Source: Cunninghamia lanceolata
Lineage: Eukaryota > Streptophyta > Pinopsida > Cupressales > Cupressaceae
Direction of reading: 5' to 3'
Length of the DNA: 64,000 bases
Assembly: GCA_027924645.1 (NCBI GenBank)
Contig: BSBN01000047.1
Location: 2,790,001 to 2,854,000 of the forward strand
The notes under the pieces are model-generated. The model was not told the origin of the DNA. It saw only the letters and a list, made by a program, of their open reading frames with translations, and did not search any database. Each line of letters starts with the position of its first letter. Positions within the stretch are counted from its first letter, which is position 1. The position numbers were made by a program, and so were the translations under genes. This document shows positions 1 to 14,074 of the stretch, piece after piece.

Positions 1-68
1 TGAATCACATACATTAAGCATTTTTGAGCTATAAGATAAAACATCACCAGAACTGATAGTTTAATTCG

Positions 69-2235
69 ATGGAATGCATGGAACGAGACAACCAAAGCAG
101 CCTTTGGAGAAGGTACCTTCTGAATATGCTATTTGCGTTGGTATTGGGAGAAGTTGATCCAGTAATACTCTATGAGGAAACTTCAATCATGCCAAACAAC
201 TTCATAAGCATTGATAATTCAGATCTATCTTTTGAACTAATCCACAAGGAATCATCAATGGAACCCAAACTCTAGGAAATAGTACTAGATGGTCATTACT
301 ATGTTTTGCTTCTAGAGGATGTTTGGAAGCAAATCCATCAATGGTATAGTGAACAGGGGTCTACAAATAATGGGAGGATATTAGATTCTTCTTCCCAAAA
401 GGATATGATGAGAGATGTGTATACTTTACGACTTCAAATGAATGCATCTTCAAAAGGAAGCCAAATAACTATTAGAATAAACAAAAAAAGGAAACAAAGG
501 GGATTATTATAAGAGAGCATGTGAACTTTTCAATATTTGTTCTAAACAAGTTCGTATTTGGGATTTCTTTAGGCATACAAAATTTGCATTAATGGGAAGT
601 AAAAAAAAAGATGGATCAAAATATACTTTGGAGCTATGAGTGGATGGAATTTGGCCTCACAACATTAGTAGCAATATATGCCCATCGCACTTGAATGGTT
701 CAGTGGGATATGATCACACCATAGTCCCAGTAGAATCTTCAAGGTTGGAACCATCTCTTGCATGGGGTTCAATCCTAAACAAAAGTACTTCAAGAAGTTC
801 CACCCTAGAGTTATCCATTACTCATCCTTTGAGTTCATCATACGGAAGTTTGGATGGAATTGGCAGCAGTGGCAGTAGAGCTTGACCAGTAGGTTTGATA
901 GGGTTGAATAACCTTAGGAACACTTGTTTCATGAACAATGCACTTCAGTGCTTAGTGCACACCCCAAGATTGGTTGAGTACTTTCTGGGTGATTATACTA
1001 AGGAAATCAATCGACAAAATCCATTGGGCATGGATGGAGAGCTTACTATTGCATTTGGGGAACTATTAAAGAAATTATGGGCATTGGGAAGAGCACCAAT
1101 ATCACCTTGATTATTCAAATCAAAGCTTGCTCGTTTTAAATCTCAGTTTAGTGGCCACCATCAACATGATTCACTGAGTTGCTAGCATTTCTCTCAGACG
1201 GGCTTCATGAAGATCTAAATCATGTGAAACACAAACCTTACATTGATTCAAAAGATGTAGATGGGAGACTAGATGAAGAAGTAGCTGAAGAGCACTGGGT
1301 AAATCATCTAGCATGCAGTGACTTCATAATTGTGAATTTGTGTCAAGGTCAATTCAAGTCAACATTGGTTTGTCTGATATGTAGCAAAGTCTCAGTGATA
1401 TTTGATCCCTTTATACACTTATCATTTCCTTTGCCTTTAACCACAACCAGAACAATGACATCAATAGTATTTAGCATGGAAAGTTTTGCTCCAGCTACAC
1501 CTTATACTATGATTATGCCGAAGTAGGGAAGATGCAAAGATTTGGTGCAGGCTGTAAGCATTGCCTGATCATTGAGAAATGATGAGATTATTTTGGTTAC
1601 AGATTTATATAATAAAAAAGTAGTTCATTAATTGGAGCCATTTGATTCACTATCTCCCATTAGGGATGATCAATGCCTAGCAGCTTACAGGCTACCAAAA
1701 GATCAAGAGGAAGCATCCTTGATAGAATTTATGCACCATTGGAAGGAAGATAGTCAAAGTACTGGTTACTGGAAACCTTTTGGCACACCTCTCATAACAA
1801 GCCTTCTAGATGGTGTTCGTACTAGGGTTGATATTCAGAGGTAGCTATTCAAGATAAATCATTGCTAGAAGAATGCGTAGATTTATTAACTACAACAATA
1901 TCAATGGAGGTTGAGGAATCTAATTTGAGGGCCCATTTAGTTCAACTAAAACAAACAAGATATTTAAAAGAACAATCATCGGTGCCATTGTTGTTGATTG
2001 TAGAGAGCAATAGTCAATATAAGGAGATATGTTAGGTTGTATCAATTTTAGTGTTGATCATGCTACTTTTGCATTGAGGTGGAAAAGTTGGAAGATGGAA
2101 GTTGCATTGATCCTTTGTTGCAGACATGACATCTTGCATTCTGAAATTGAAGGGGACACTGTAGACAACCTAAATGCGTATAGTTTATCATGTGAATGCA
2201 ACCGAAGACATTTGGTGGGCCATTATTCAAAATAA
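69..2235 (+). pseudogene. UBP5-like ubiquitin-specific protease retropseudogene, copy 1
   Basis: The translation resembles the N-terminal half of plant ubiquitin carboxyl-terminal hydrolase UBP5: the region after the DUSP domain, a ubiquitin-like stretch (about 300-620), a serine-rich linker (640-880) and the start of the USP catalytic domain. The Cys box reads [15 protein letters not shown] (from about 905). It is followed by a segment matching the family's GMDGEL and [13 protein letters not shown] signatures (1025-1290). Reading needs several frame changes and passes stops, for example just before PVGLIGL. The His box and the second half of the catalytic domain are absent. Coding segments that are normally split by introns run on without interruption, so a processed origin is likely. 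It cannot make a working protease. Confidence 0.85.
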
Positions 2236-2870
2236 AACTCAGAAATAACAAATTAATCTTTTCAAGAAGTAGTTACTCCACGGGAAAATGAAAAGAGGAG
2301 TTTATTTTGTCTTCCAAGAAACCATTACGAAGAGGAAATGAATCATTATAGAGGATCTCGACATTTTTATCTATGCTACCCTGTGCAAAGAGGAGAACTA
2401 TTTGTAAAGGAAAATAGGAGACTTTGAGCTGCTATTCTATTTTTAATAGAGTTGTTGTTCTTATCTTCATAGTTTCTTGGAGATTGGTTTTTCTTATTTT
2501 AAATCAATTCTTCCCATATTAGTTAATCCTTTGGATAGTTCTTGATGTGCAGGTTTTGGGAGATTGTGTGCTCTATTTCATTTCTTTTTTCTTCTTATTG
2601 GAGAGATTTAATTGTATTCTTATGTGTGCAATTAGATTTCTCTTCTCTTTTCTGTCTTTCCTTTCTTTCTGTTGCCTTTATTGCTTTCCGGTTAAAAGCA
2701 TACATTGTTTTCATCCATTGCACATCATTAGAAGGCAGCTACACCTTGTAAAATAAGTAGAGAGTCATTGCAACATATAATTGCAATTGACTCAACTATA
2801 GGTATTGTTGTCATTTGTGTTGGCTAAAGGATAAAGAGTTAAGTGACAAATCTATATACCAATAGATTTT
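2236..2870 (+). other. Non-coding stretch between UBP pseudogene and gag; possible LTR remnant
   Basis: No coding sequence is recognised. The DNA is pyrimidine-rich around 2560-2690 and matches 9613-10057 plus 28146-28308 in unit 2. A primer-binding-like sequence follows directly, so the right part may be the 3' end of an LTR. No second copy of that LTR was found downstream, so its limits cannot be set. GTTTT at 2707-2711 is the empty target of the 18-kb nested insertion in unit 2. Confidence 0.45.
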
Positions 2871-2888
2871 TGGCAACTTTACTAGGGA
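2871..2888 (+). other. Decayed primer-binding site of the gag fragment (unit 1)
   Basis: TGGCAACTTTACTAGGGA differs at a few positions from TGGCGACTCTACTGGGGA in unit 2 and from TGGCGACTCTGCTGGGGA of the Tat-like element. Its position just upstream of gag fits a tRNA primer-binding site. The differences are G to A or C to T changes. Confidence 0.5.
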
Positions 2889-3031
2889 TTCAAATGTGAA
2901 GTATTGGTGCTTTTATTCCCCCAAAATACCTCACCGAGGAGGGAGGTTGGCAATTCTACAAAGCAGAAAGTACTCAGAAGCATTTTATTAGAGCAAAGAC
3001 TCCTGTCTAGTTTATTTTTTAGATTTGCATT

Positions 3032-3940
3032 ATGGCATTAGTTTCTCCTTAGCCACGGGGAAAGCATTTTGGACCTCTTTCTTTGCCGCAATATTCACCT
3101 CTACCTCAAGGATCAAGAAAGTACTTCCTGAAGCTCAATGGAGACAATACTCAAGATGCAGAGGATCATATTTATCATTCACTGTTGCATGCAAGATTTT
3201 GGGGGTATGAGAATAAATTATTTTTGTTCGCTATTCATTGAGTCACTTATTGGGCCTGCTGCAAGTTGGTTTTAGAATTTGGAAAATGGATGCATAACTA
3301 ACTGGGATACATTGAAGAATAAATTTCTTGGGAGATATGAATAGGTAATAGATGAAGGTGCATTATTGTGTCAGTTTTTCCAAATCCAAAAGAGAGAATA
3401 TGAACCCATTAGAGATTTTGTGGATCGGTATACCCGGTTGCTCAAAAAGATTCCTGCCTCCATTCAACCAATTAAGAAAATATACATCTGCACTTTTATT
3501 TCCTTGTTACATCTGGATGTTCAGTTTTTCTTGAAACAGAGTAAAGTAAATGATATTGAAGTTGCACAACAAGAGGCTGTAAAAATTGAAGATGATCTGA
3601 TTTTAAGTGGCCTTTGGGAAGCAAATAAAATTATGAAACATATTTCAAATAAATCAATGAAGAAATCTACCATGCAAAATTTTTTTTATCAGCCTATAGA
3701 TTTCTGACATGTGCAACCTCCTTCAATTGAATGCTTTAATTTCACTATTTTTTATCAAAAGTATTTTTCGTAGAGATGAAATAAATGGTGTAGAAATCAA
3801 TCTGCATGTTGAAAGAAGAGTTGAAGCTTATAGTTTGGGTTATGAGGAAGATAATAATGAATCTGAAAGTTCCTCAAGTAACCAAGAAGATGAACCATCC
3901 TTCCATGATGCAGACGACAAAAAGGGGAATGCAAATGATG
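3032..3940 (+). pseudogene. Ty3/gypsy-type gag fragment, unit 1
   Basis: The broken reading frame resembles the plant retrotransposon gag domain (Pfam Retrotrans_gag). There is a trace of the FPKFNG start region near 3120. Then come the NLENG-WDTLKNKFLGRYE block (3280-3350) and the RDFVDRYTRLLKKIPA block followed by FLKQSKVNDIEVAQQEA (3408-3580). An acidic stretch (EEDNNESESSSSNQEDEP, 3845-3900) follows. Frameshifts and stops (for instance GAATAG at about 3340) show it is dead. No protease or reverse transcriptase follows in this unit. It aligns with 28478-29358. A solo LTR interrupts the sequence right after 3947. Confidence 0.75.
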
Positions 3941-3947
3941 TTATTTT

Positions 3948-5427
3948 TGTTGGCAAGAGACATTGCTATGTTGAATAATGGAGTGTTTTCATTGATGGCA
4001 ATAAGAAAAGGAACAAGGTTGGAACATAATTTTTGGTACGGTGAAGAAAACTTAGTCATATTGGCTAAGTATTGGCAATGTACAAAAGTAGCAATGGAAT
4101 AATAGTGTTTGGATTAGCATTGGTCCATAGTTGAAGACAAAGTTTTACGCTTTTGGTATGATGTTCCTAACTCTCAGATGATTTTTTATGCAAGGTTTCA
4201 GATTTTGATTAGTTCTGGAAGTATATCTTCAAATGGGCTAAGTTTGGTAAAACATAATACAATGCTATTTAGAGAAATACACTCAATTTTTTTGGTCTGC
4301 ATTCCTCCGGTGTTGTACATCTTGATATGTAGTTTTGAGGTATTGTAAACATCTATATGAAGTGTCTAAATCTAGAGTTATAAGTTCTGAAGTCCACCAG
4401 AAAGTTAGTTACAAGCTGCTGAGTATTGCTACCTTGTTTGATAGAGTTTGACTGTGATAGAGTCTGAATTTTGATGGTCTGCACTTTGCCGCTAAAGGAT
4501 ATTTTGCTTTGCGGTTTTGAAGGTATGATTTGTGATGTTTGAATAGTCTTTGACATGATTTTGAGCAAGTCTTGTGGTCCGTAGTAAAAGATGTAGTTTG
4601 ACAGATGAACTGAATCAGTGGCAGTATGAGTTAGATGCTGACATGATAAGTTTGAATTGTATGTGGTAAGTTCTATTGTTTAGAACTTAATCCTAAGTTG
4701 TTCAATAGTTGAGGCTGACATATGTGAATGCGATTCAAGTGTTGTTTGAGTCCGCTGGGAGTTTTGGTAAATGAATTTGGCCAACAAGCTACTTAAAGTA
4801 TGAGTGCATGCTTCACCTTATTAGGCCGATCTAATATGAAGATTTCAAGTATTGTGGATATATATAAGGGATTGAATTCAATGTTTGAGTCGTGTGGTAC
4901 AAATGTGAATATATGTGTGTGACATGTGAAGTAAAGTGATTGTGTGGAAGTAATAAGTACAAAAGAAGAGAGATCTTGCTCCTGTGTAAAAGTAGAGCAG
5001 TGAAATAGAGCAGTCAGAGATGAAGAGTTTTGAGACAGTATTTCTGTGCTTCATTGGAGCTATAACCATGCATGTGTAGATGTAATTTGAGCAATTCAAC
5101 TTGGCAGTGAGCCATTCTTCTTTCTTCTTTCTTTCTCTAGGCAGTGAGCATTTCTCTAGGCAATGAGCCCTAAGGTAGCGAGCCTTCTTGTAATCCAGTA
5201 TTGTGCTATATTAATATATTGTGAGCTAATACTCATCGTAGTTTTTCCCTTTTTGGGTTTTCCACGTAAAAATCCCCGTGTTCATGTATTATGTCTTTAT
5301 GGTTGATGTTCCTATGTTTATTCTGCTTTCATATTATTAATTTTGGAGATTGGATTAATAAACTTCTTAAGAAGTGGTTTTTTGGAATATTGATTCACCC
5401 CCCTCTTAGTATTCCTTACTATCAACA
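3948..5427 (+). mobile_element. Solo LTR, Copia-like, inserted in unit 1
   Basis: The segment starts TGTTGGC and ends TCAACA. It is absent from the matching point of unit 2 (near 30715-30719). The flanks ATTTT (3943-3947) and GTTTT (5428-5432) look like a 5-bp target duplication with one change. The last 250 bases contain a TGTGAGCTAAT block, a TTTTCCACGTA block and a GATTCACCCCCCTCT block. These recur in the same order in the putative LTR at 59217-60767. No internal retroelement sequence is attached, so it is read as the product of LTR-LTR recombination. Assignment to the SIRE/Maximus-like Copia group rests on the LTR ends alone. Confidence 0.65.
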
Positions 5428-5435
5428 GTTTTATC

Positions 5436-6243
5436 ATTCTTTTCTAGCACAGAAATGGAGGCATTCACTTTCACCAGCAATGAAGAACATCTTGAGGCTA
5501 CATAACGTAAGTATGAGGTATGAAATATCTTTTCTCCAAGCTGCATGCATCCTGATCTTGAGGTCTTTGAATTTTTGAACAAGACAATGAAGAAGTGTTG
5601 CTGCAAAAAGAGGTTAGAAATGGTTTTGTTTTTGAGGCATTTCACTTTAAAAATTTGGATTTGGAAATTTTTAAACAAAGAATAAAGGATAGTGTTACAA
5701 ACAACCATGATAATTTTGATAAAGATGATCAAATGGATAAATTGGTTGAACCTCATCTTGTTTATATTTCAAATTGGTGTCTACAATCATCCAATGATGA
5801 CTTTCTTTTTGGAGAGGGAGTGATTATATCAGATCTACAGTTTATAGATGAGGATAACCGGGTGAATGACAAAATTATTGGGTCAACTCCTACAGATAAG
5901 AATGAAAATATGTTATTTGAAAATAGTTTGAAGTCAATAGGGATGTTATTTACGGTACAGACTTTTTGCCTATTTCAATAAAGAATAATCCATATTCAAT
6001 TTCACTTGACATGCATATGGCTAAAGATTGGTCTTCTGGTGATTCATCTAGTTATTTCTAGGCATGGGATATCAATTTGTCTGCTGTAGATAGAAATGAT
6101 TATATGCAAGAACCTATTGAGGAAATTTTAGAGGCCTATGATGCAAAGTGGTTGTTTGGTCTTGATGTATCACTTAGGAAGTTCTTTTGCTTCACAAATT
6201 ACAAATTTTTGTCTCAGATCATGAGATGGCTTCTTAGTGTGTA
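5436..6243 (+). pseudogene. Unrecognised acidic ORF, decayed copy (unit 1)
   Basis: This is the counterpart of the 233-codon ORF at 30832-31533. The longest open part (5595-5981) begins MLLQKEVRNGFVF and is rich in Asp, Glu and Asn. A frameshift near 5575 separates it from the MHPDLEVFEF start, and another near 5925 leads into a decayed tail. No family is recognised. Its place after gag suggests it belonged to the same retroelement, but no pol motif is visible. Confidence 0.45.
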
Positions 6244-7317
6244 GGTGCTTCATAGGCACATTTCTCTTTTCTGCACAGGCATTTATTTTTCCCAACCAGT
6301 TAATGGCTTTGCATGATTTTTTTGGGTGGTTGGTGTGTGTTGTACCAAGTTTGGGGTACATTGGAGTTTTGGCTTGCTTTCTACGTTTGTTGTTTGTGTT
6401 GTAGTCCCCAATTAGAGCCTATTGTTACCCAAATTTTTAAAACTTGGAAAATTTTAAATTATTCGGTGTTGGCACAGAATTAATCCTGGAGTCAGAATGC
6501 GGAACTACTTTGCATCATTCGGTTGGTTTTCAAGTAAAAATTTTCTTCCTAGCCAAAGTTATAAAGTTTATTTTCCGTCACCTAGCTGCATTCAAATATG
6601 ATGAAGTATGAAATATTTTCCTTTGATAATTTTCCTAATGTTGGAAAATTAAATGGACACATCATATTTGGAGATAATTTTAATTTATCTTCGTGGTAAA
6701 AAGTTGTCGAAACCAACATTATTGAAGAATTATAAAGTGGATAGACCTTATAAAATATTATTCTTATCGGCAATATTAATAGTTTTAAAACTCATGTATA
6801 AGTAGTTTAAGAGGTTTTAGAACTCTATAAAAGCCAGACTCTTCTATAATCGGTAAGTCAAGAGTTTTGGAACTCATGAACTCCAGATTGACGGTTCAAA
6901 GTATCAAAAGATTGTCAATCCTCTCTTTGTCGGGGATTGTTAGGATTTTGGAACTCGTGTTCTCGCCGACCGTAAAGAATAGCGAAGCAATTTTCTATCA
7001 CCTTCATAGAGCATATGTGGTTTTGAGCTCCAGTGTAATATATCTGAAGCCAAGTTCAGCAGGAGGCATTATATTCTTGGGGCACAGTCATTGCACACTA
7101 TATGCAAACACTATGGATTTATGAGGATATCCTATTGTGATACAAGGTCAGCAGGCTTCTTCTGTCAGAAATTTTCAGGGTTTTGGAACTCCATTTTTGC
7201 CAATGCTTAGATCCCTTCAAATTGATGCAACCATGCTCAAGGATTTTAATTATAAAAGAGGAGGCTCCAATTTATGCAAATTTGGTGAGGAATCTCAATA
7301 CTGAAAGTAGGTTTTTG
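6244..7317. other. AT-rich tail of unit 1, no gene seen
   Basis: No coding sequence is supported. The part up to about 6735 is shared with 31534-32150. The rest is found only here in the window. It carries five degenerate copies of a GTTTTGGAACTC-like word (about 6781, 6815, 6862, 6943 and 7178). The region ends where the second UBP-containing unit begins. Confidence 0.6.
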
Positions 7318-7386
7318 GTGAAGCACATACATTAAGCATTTTTGAGCTACGGGATAAAACACCACCAGAACTGATAGTTTAATTTG

Positions 7387-9612
<2,226 letters not shown>

Positions 9613-10057
9613 AAAGAGGAGTTTATTTTGTCTTCCAAGAAACCGTTACGAAGAGGAAATGAAGCCTTCAAAACTCATCGACTATTCATTATAGAGGATC
9701 CTGACATTTTTATCTTTGCTGCCCTATGCAAAGAGGAGAATTGTTTATAAAGGAAAATAGGAAGCTTTGAGATGCTATTATGTTTTTAATAAAGAGTTGT
9801 TGTTCCTATGTTCGCAGTTTCTTGGAGATTGGTTTTTCTTATGTTAAATCAATTCTTCCCATATTAGTTATTCATTTGGATAGTTCTCAATGTGTAGGTT
9901 TTGGGAGACTATGTGCTCTGTTTCATTTCTTTTTCTTCTTATTGGAGAGATTTAATTGTATTCTTGTGTGAAATCAGATTTGTCTTCTTCTCTTTTTCTC
10001 TCTTTCCTTTCTTTCTACTGCCTTTACTAATTTCCAGTTAAAATCATATAGTGTTTT
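9613..10057 (+). other. Non-coding stretch of unit 2 left of the nested insertion
   Basis: Matches 2250-2706 of unit 1 and contains no supported gene. It stops at the flank GTTTT (10053-10057), where the nested element begins. The same sequence resumes at 28146 with ATTTTCATTC. Confidence 0.6.
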
Positions 10058-10811
10058 TGTTAGGAATTTGCAGGTCAAATAAAACCAATTCCACATAACC
10101 CAATAGGAGAAAAACGTGTAGTAAATAACCATAATACAAAGATACAATGAACAATCAACAAGATAACACAAGATATACCTCAGGAAAACCCTCAAGAGGG
10201 AAAAACCCAGCCTCCAAAAGAATCCACACTCATATGTATTATTTAGCAATAAAGATATTACAATACATGCTATGAGTCTCCATGAATACCTCTAAATCAT
10301 CAAGCACCTCCAATGCATCCTCTATTGTGTCCAAGCATGAATCCACACATCACTTGCCATGCTTCACAATATGTACTTACAGGAGAGAGCTCAATACAAT
10401 GAAAGCTTCTCACACACCTTCCACCTACAATGAAATAGCCAACCCACCCAAACCACTAACCATGTGCTTGCTTTTCTATACCAAGCTCACACAAATACAA
10501 CTTGTGGTATTGGATAAAACCATGTGTTCTAAAACCATGTATACATAAAACCATTGACCCCCTTATTTAATGTCAGTACTATATTTTTTTCCAACAATTA
10601 AATAATACAAATAAATAATTAATTACTCTATGTGTCCCACACACATAAAATAATTAACCCAATGTTACATTACAACTTATACAAGTGGTGTCCAAATAAA
10701 TATCTAATGTGGTTAAACACATCAATTAAGATGCACCATAACTAAATATTTATTTTACATGAATAAAATAATACAATATTATGCAAGGTGTACAACACCT
10801 ATTTCCCAATA
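10058..10811 (-). repeat. 3' LTR of the non-coding element
   Basis: 754 bp, direct repeat of 27388-28145. Its outer end is TGTTAGGAATTT and its inner end is TTCCCAATA, where the other copy has TTCCCAACA. The two LTRs differ by many substitutions and small gaps, so this insertion is clearly older than the Tat-like element nested in it. Confidence 0.8.
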
Positions 10812-12036
10812 TTCTCCCACTTGTTGTATACATGGCGTAAGGGTCAATCAATGAAATACTTCATCATAGGAAAACATGACATCACATGAATCTCCAACAT
10901 GCTCTCTTGCTCCATCAAGATACCTGCAACAAAATCAAAGTGACCACCATCTTAAGCAAGAACTCCTCTCATCCTCCAACATGCCCCCTATGGAAGAAAA
11001 GGAACATGCCAAGGTGAAGATGCACCAATCCAAAGAACACAAGCATTAAATCCAAGTGATAACAAAAGGCTCCAAGCTGCTATCAAAGGTAAAAGACCCA
11101 CATGACTGTCCAAATAGCACCCGCAACATATGCTAATACATCCAACCATCCATAGCTCATAGGTATCAACAACATCAATAAACTTATGCCAACGACATAT
11201 CCAACCCATATACTACAATCACAAGCTCCATGTATAAAACCTGTCAATGAAGAACACATACATCTAGGAACTCCCACTGCATGGGTAATGTCAAATCTGA
11301 AAATAGATCAAAGGCATACCAAGTCTACCAATCAACACTCAAACCAAGGCGTGGCTAATCAACAAGCCAATGTAGTACCAAGAACAATCACAATGATCCA
11401 CACATGCAAGATAAATCACTGCATACTCTCTCACAACATGTCACCACAACTCTCCCAAGTCCAACCATATCAACATGATCCTCCAGGAAGTAGCCATAAT
11501 ACAAAGAGAGAAAACCTGTAAATCAAAATGTCCTTCTACAAATACCTCAAAGTGCTAAGCTGTGTCAAGTATGATCTCCTCTACAACACCCAACCATTCA
11601 ACCTCATAGATCATATGAACATATGTAACATGTAACCAACATGGATGTAAGCCTCTCTAACCAAGGTAGATCAAACTCATAACCATTCCATAACTAGGAA
11701 TAAGCCCAATCACATCTCCTAAACTCCTCATAATGAACATCATAAATCAATCCATATTAACAAGGAGATAACCATGCTAACATCCCTCAAATGAACCCTC
11801 CAGGACCAATAACCATAGCTCAAGTTCCATATCTATGAGAAGATAAAGCATAAAGCAAAATGCATCTAAAAGGATGGGCAATACCTCATAGATGATAAAC
11901 CGCCGAATAGACCAAGAGTGGGGAATGAGAATGCTCCTCCAAGATACACCAAGCCATAATGACTCTTTCCAAGAACAATCTCCTCTAGGTCCATAATTAA
12001 CTCATGTCCATATCCAGGTATAAGGCTCCTCGGTCT
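10812..12036 (-). other. 3' internal part of the non-coding element
   Basis: Begins (minus-strand 3' side) with the purine tract at about 10812-10823. The rest is CA/AT-rich with no ORF of recognisable content. Short reading frames here look random. It ends at the GGTCT target duplication (12032-12036) of the Tat-like element. Confidence 0.6.
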
Positions 12037-13352
12037 TGTTGACTTTTTCCCAGACTGGATGCTTATTCCCAGATTTCCCTACAAGGTAGCCATCAGTGAT
12101 CAACAGGATCTCTAGGCCAGGGGGTCAACAGTGTAGGAGATAGACTCTATATTTTATCTCCTCTTCTTCTTCAGGCTCTGCAAGACCTAGGGGGGTATTC
12201 CCTACTCAACATCCATGAGGATATGCATTCAAGGCTGGGATGTTGACAGAAAGCAGATGAGTCCTCCTATAAGTAGACCAAAACTGAAAGATAAGGGCAA
12301 AGGGGCTAGCTTTGGGCCTATTTGCAGTTGTAGACAGAGGACTGAGGTTCCTAAAACTAACTCTAAAGTCCTAAGGTTGGTTTTAGATTTTGCTTTGGAG
12401 TTTAAGTGTGGATGCAAAGCTGGATATGGTTATAACACAAAACAAAGCATGATTGGTGCCTATCCAGGGCCTGGAGTCAGTAGACATACACCTGTGAATG
12501 ATCAGCATGAACAACTAAAACTGGATTTCAAGGGGATATGTGTGATACCTGCCTTACAGGCATCTCCCAATACAAAGTGTTAGGTTATCTCTACTTATGG
12601 TATCCCTACTGTAGTATATCCCTCCCAATGTTCAACCTGAAAACAGTTTAATCTACCCCTTGAGTAGAAGTTAAAAGATCAGACAGTCAACATAGGAATT
12701 CTATGCTCTAGAATCCAAACATTACCAAACATCCAGATTCAGAAGAAGAATACATGCAATACTGGAGACAGAATTAACACAACACATGCCAAACAACATT
12801 TCTCATGTAAGTTTAATCATGAAATCAGTGGGTTCATGCCAAAAACAAACAACAAGAGATACATAAACTCACAGGTAAGCTGTACAGAGCAACCAGATCA
12901 GCTTGTTATGCATTACAGAGCCAAAATCATCAACTTTCAACAACCTCTCAAATGAGCAAGACCACCTGCTTATAACAGCCAGGTAGGTGCTCAGCAATTA
13001 ATTACATGGTTGACCAAAATTTTGCCAGATACACAGTATCATGGAAATGGCGCTCAAACACAACCGGATTGGCGCCCAAACTTGAATGCAACAGGTAGGG
13101 GAGGAGACAGGAAGATTTCTCGAGCCCTGCGCCACCATCCGCTGATGTACATCTTCAGTCGGGTACAAGATCGACCCACGCCATCGCCCATACCTCTGCA
13201 ACAATCGCCATTAATGGCGCACCAACCCGCGGCCTTGGGAAGATCATCAAATCTGCAATCGCAACCATTTCCCACCGAGACTCATCATCATGATGTTTTG
13301 AATATGCAGGATAACAATATCCCACATGCACCCCGCGATGACCTCAATAATA

Positions 13353-13361
13353 CTTTATATA
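13353..13361 (-). promoter_or_regulatory. TATA box in the 3' LTR
   Basis: TATATAAAG on the minus strand, about 1.4 kb into the LTR. Transcription from this copy would read out into the flanking DNA to the left. It matches 22896-22904 in the 5' LTR. Confidence 0.5.
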
Positions 13362-13473
13362 CTAGGTCATGAGCATATATCATGTCGGTGCTTTTGCTCC
13401 TGACGACACTAGTATAGACTTCATCATCATCATCCTCCAGCAGCATGATATCCTGTTGTTCGAAATATCACCC

Positions 13474-14074
13474 TGACGTCATCATGACATTTGAAATATA
13501 CCCTTCATGATAATCGGCACAACCTGATCCTTCAGAGGAACATCCTCCTGCTGAGCTTATAACAAAAATCTGGCCGATGAACATCCTGATGACGTCATCA
13601 TCATATACTGCTGACGTCATCATCATATCTGCCTACTGCGTACCTCCTCATATCCGGATGACGTCATCATCATGTTTGCAAATATCAGGAGGTCTCTTCA
13701 AGATGATCAGTTGTTAGAAATATGACCCCCGCGGACCTTGATGACGTCATCATCATATTAACATCATCATGATATTCGGAAGACAACCGGATGTTTGGAA
13801 ATATCCTCCTGACGTTCAAACATCAGGTTGCACTGTAGCTCCTGTGTAAGATCGGGGCGATAACTGAATATGATGATGATGATGCTTGAAAAGATCACCC
13901 CCCTTGGAGATAATGCGCGAAGCCAGCAGGCGGATATCTCCTTGATATCAACATCATCATGATGTTCGAACAAACATACATCCGGGTGATATGAAAATAT
14001 CACCCCCTCCTTCGGAATATCATGATGCAGATAGGCATAAAGAAAAGTATCACCCTGATATACGGATGACGTCA
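13474..14074 (-). promoter_or_regulatory. Array of six TGACGTCA palindromes in the 3' LTR
   Basis: Perfect TGACGTCA occurs at 13474, 13590, 13612, 13659, 13742 and 14067. Several are embedded in the longer word GATGACGTCATCATCAT. This 8-mer is the classic bZIP (TGA/CREB class) target. All six lie about 110-720 bp upstream of the TATA box in the element's orientation, a normal place for enhancer elements. bZIP binding is inferred from the motif only. Confidence 0.6.

Larger units (their letters stand above)
1..7317 (+). repeat. Duplicated segment, unit 1 (UBP pseudogene + gag + unknown ORF)
   Basis: This stretch is collinear with 7318-32150 once the later insertions are removed. The shared order is UBP5-like pseudogene, primer-binding-like site, gag fragment, acidic ORF and an AT-rich tail. 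The first bases of the window match 7318 onward, so unit 1 may extend left of the window. Homology with unit 2 stops near 6735 (unit 2: near 32150), where unit 2 is cut by a copia fragment. Unit 1 keeps the uninterrupted target (GTTTT at 2707-2711) of the large insertion in unit 2, and the uninterrupted site (3908-3912) of unit 2's solo LTR. Head-to-tail duplication before these insertions is the simplest reading. Confidence 0.8.

Noticed and set aside
12215..12583. 122-codon ORF repeated identically at 21758-22126
   Set aside because: Both copies are parts of the two LTRs of the Tat-like element on the non-sense strand. The repetition comes from the LTRs and does not indicate a gene family.
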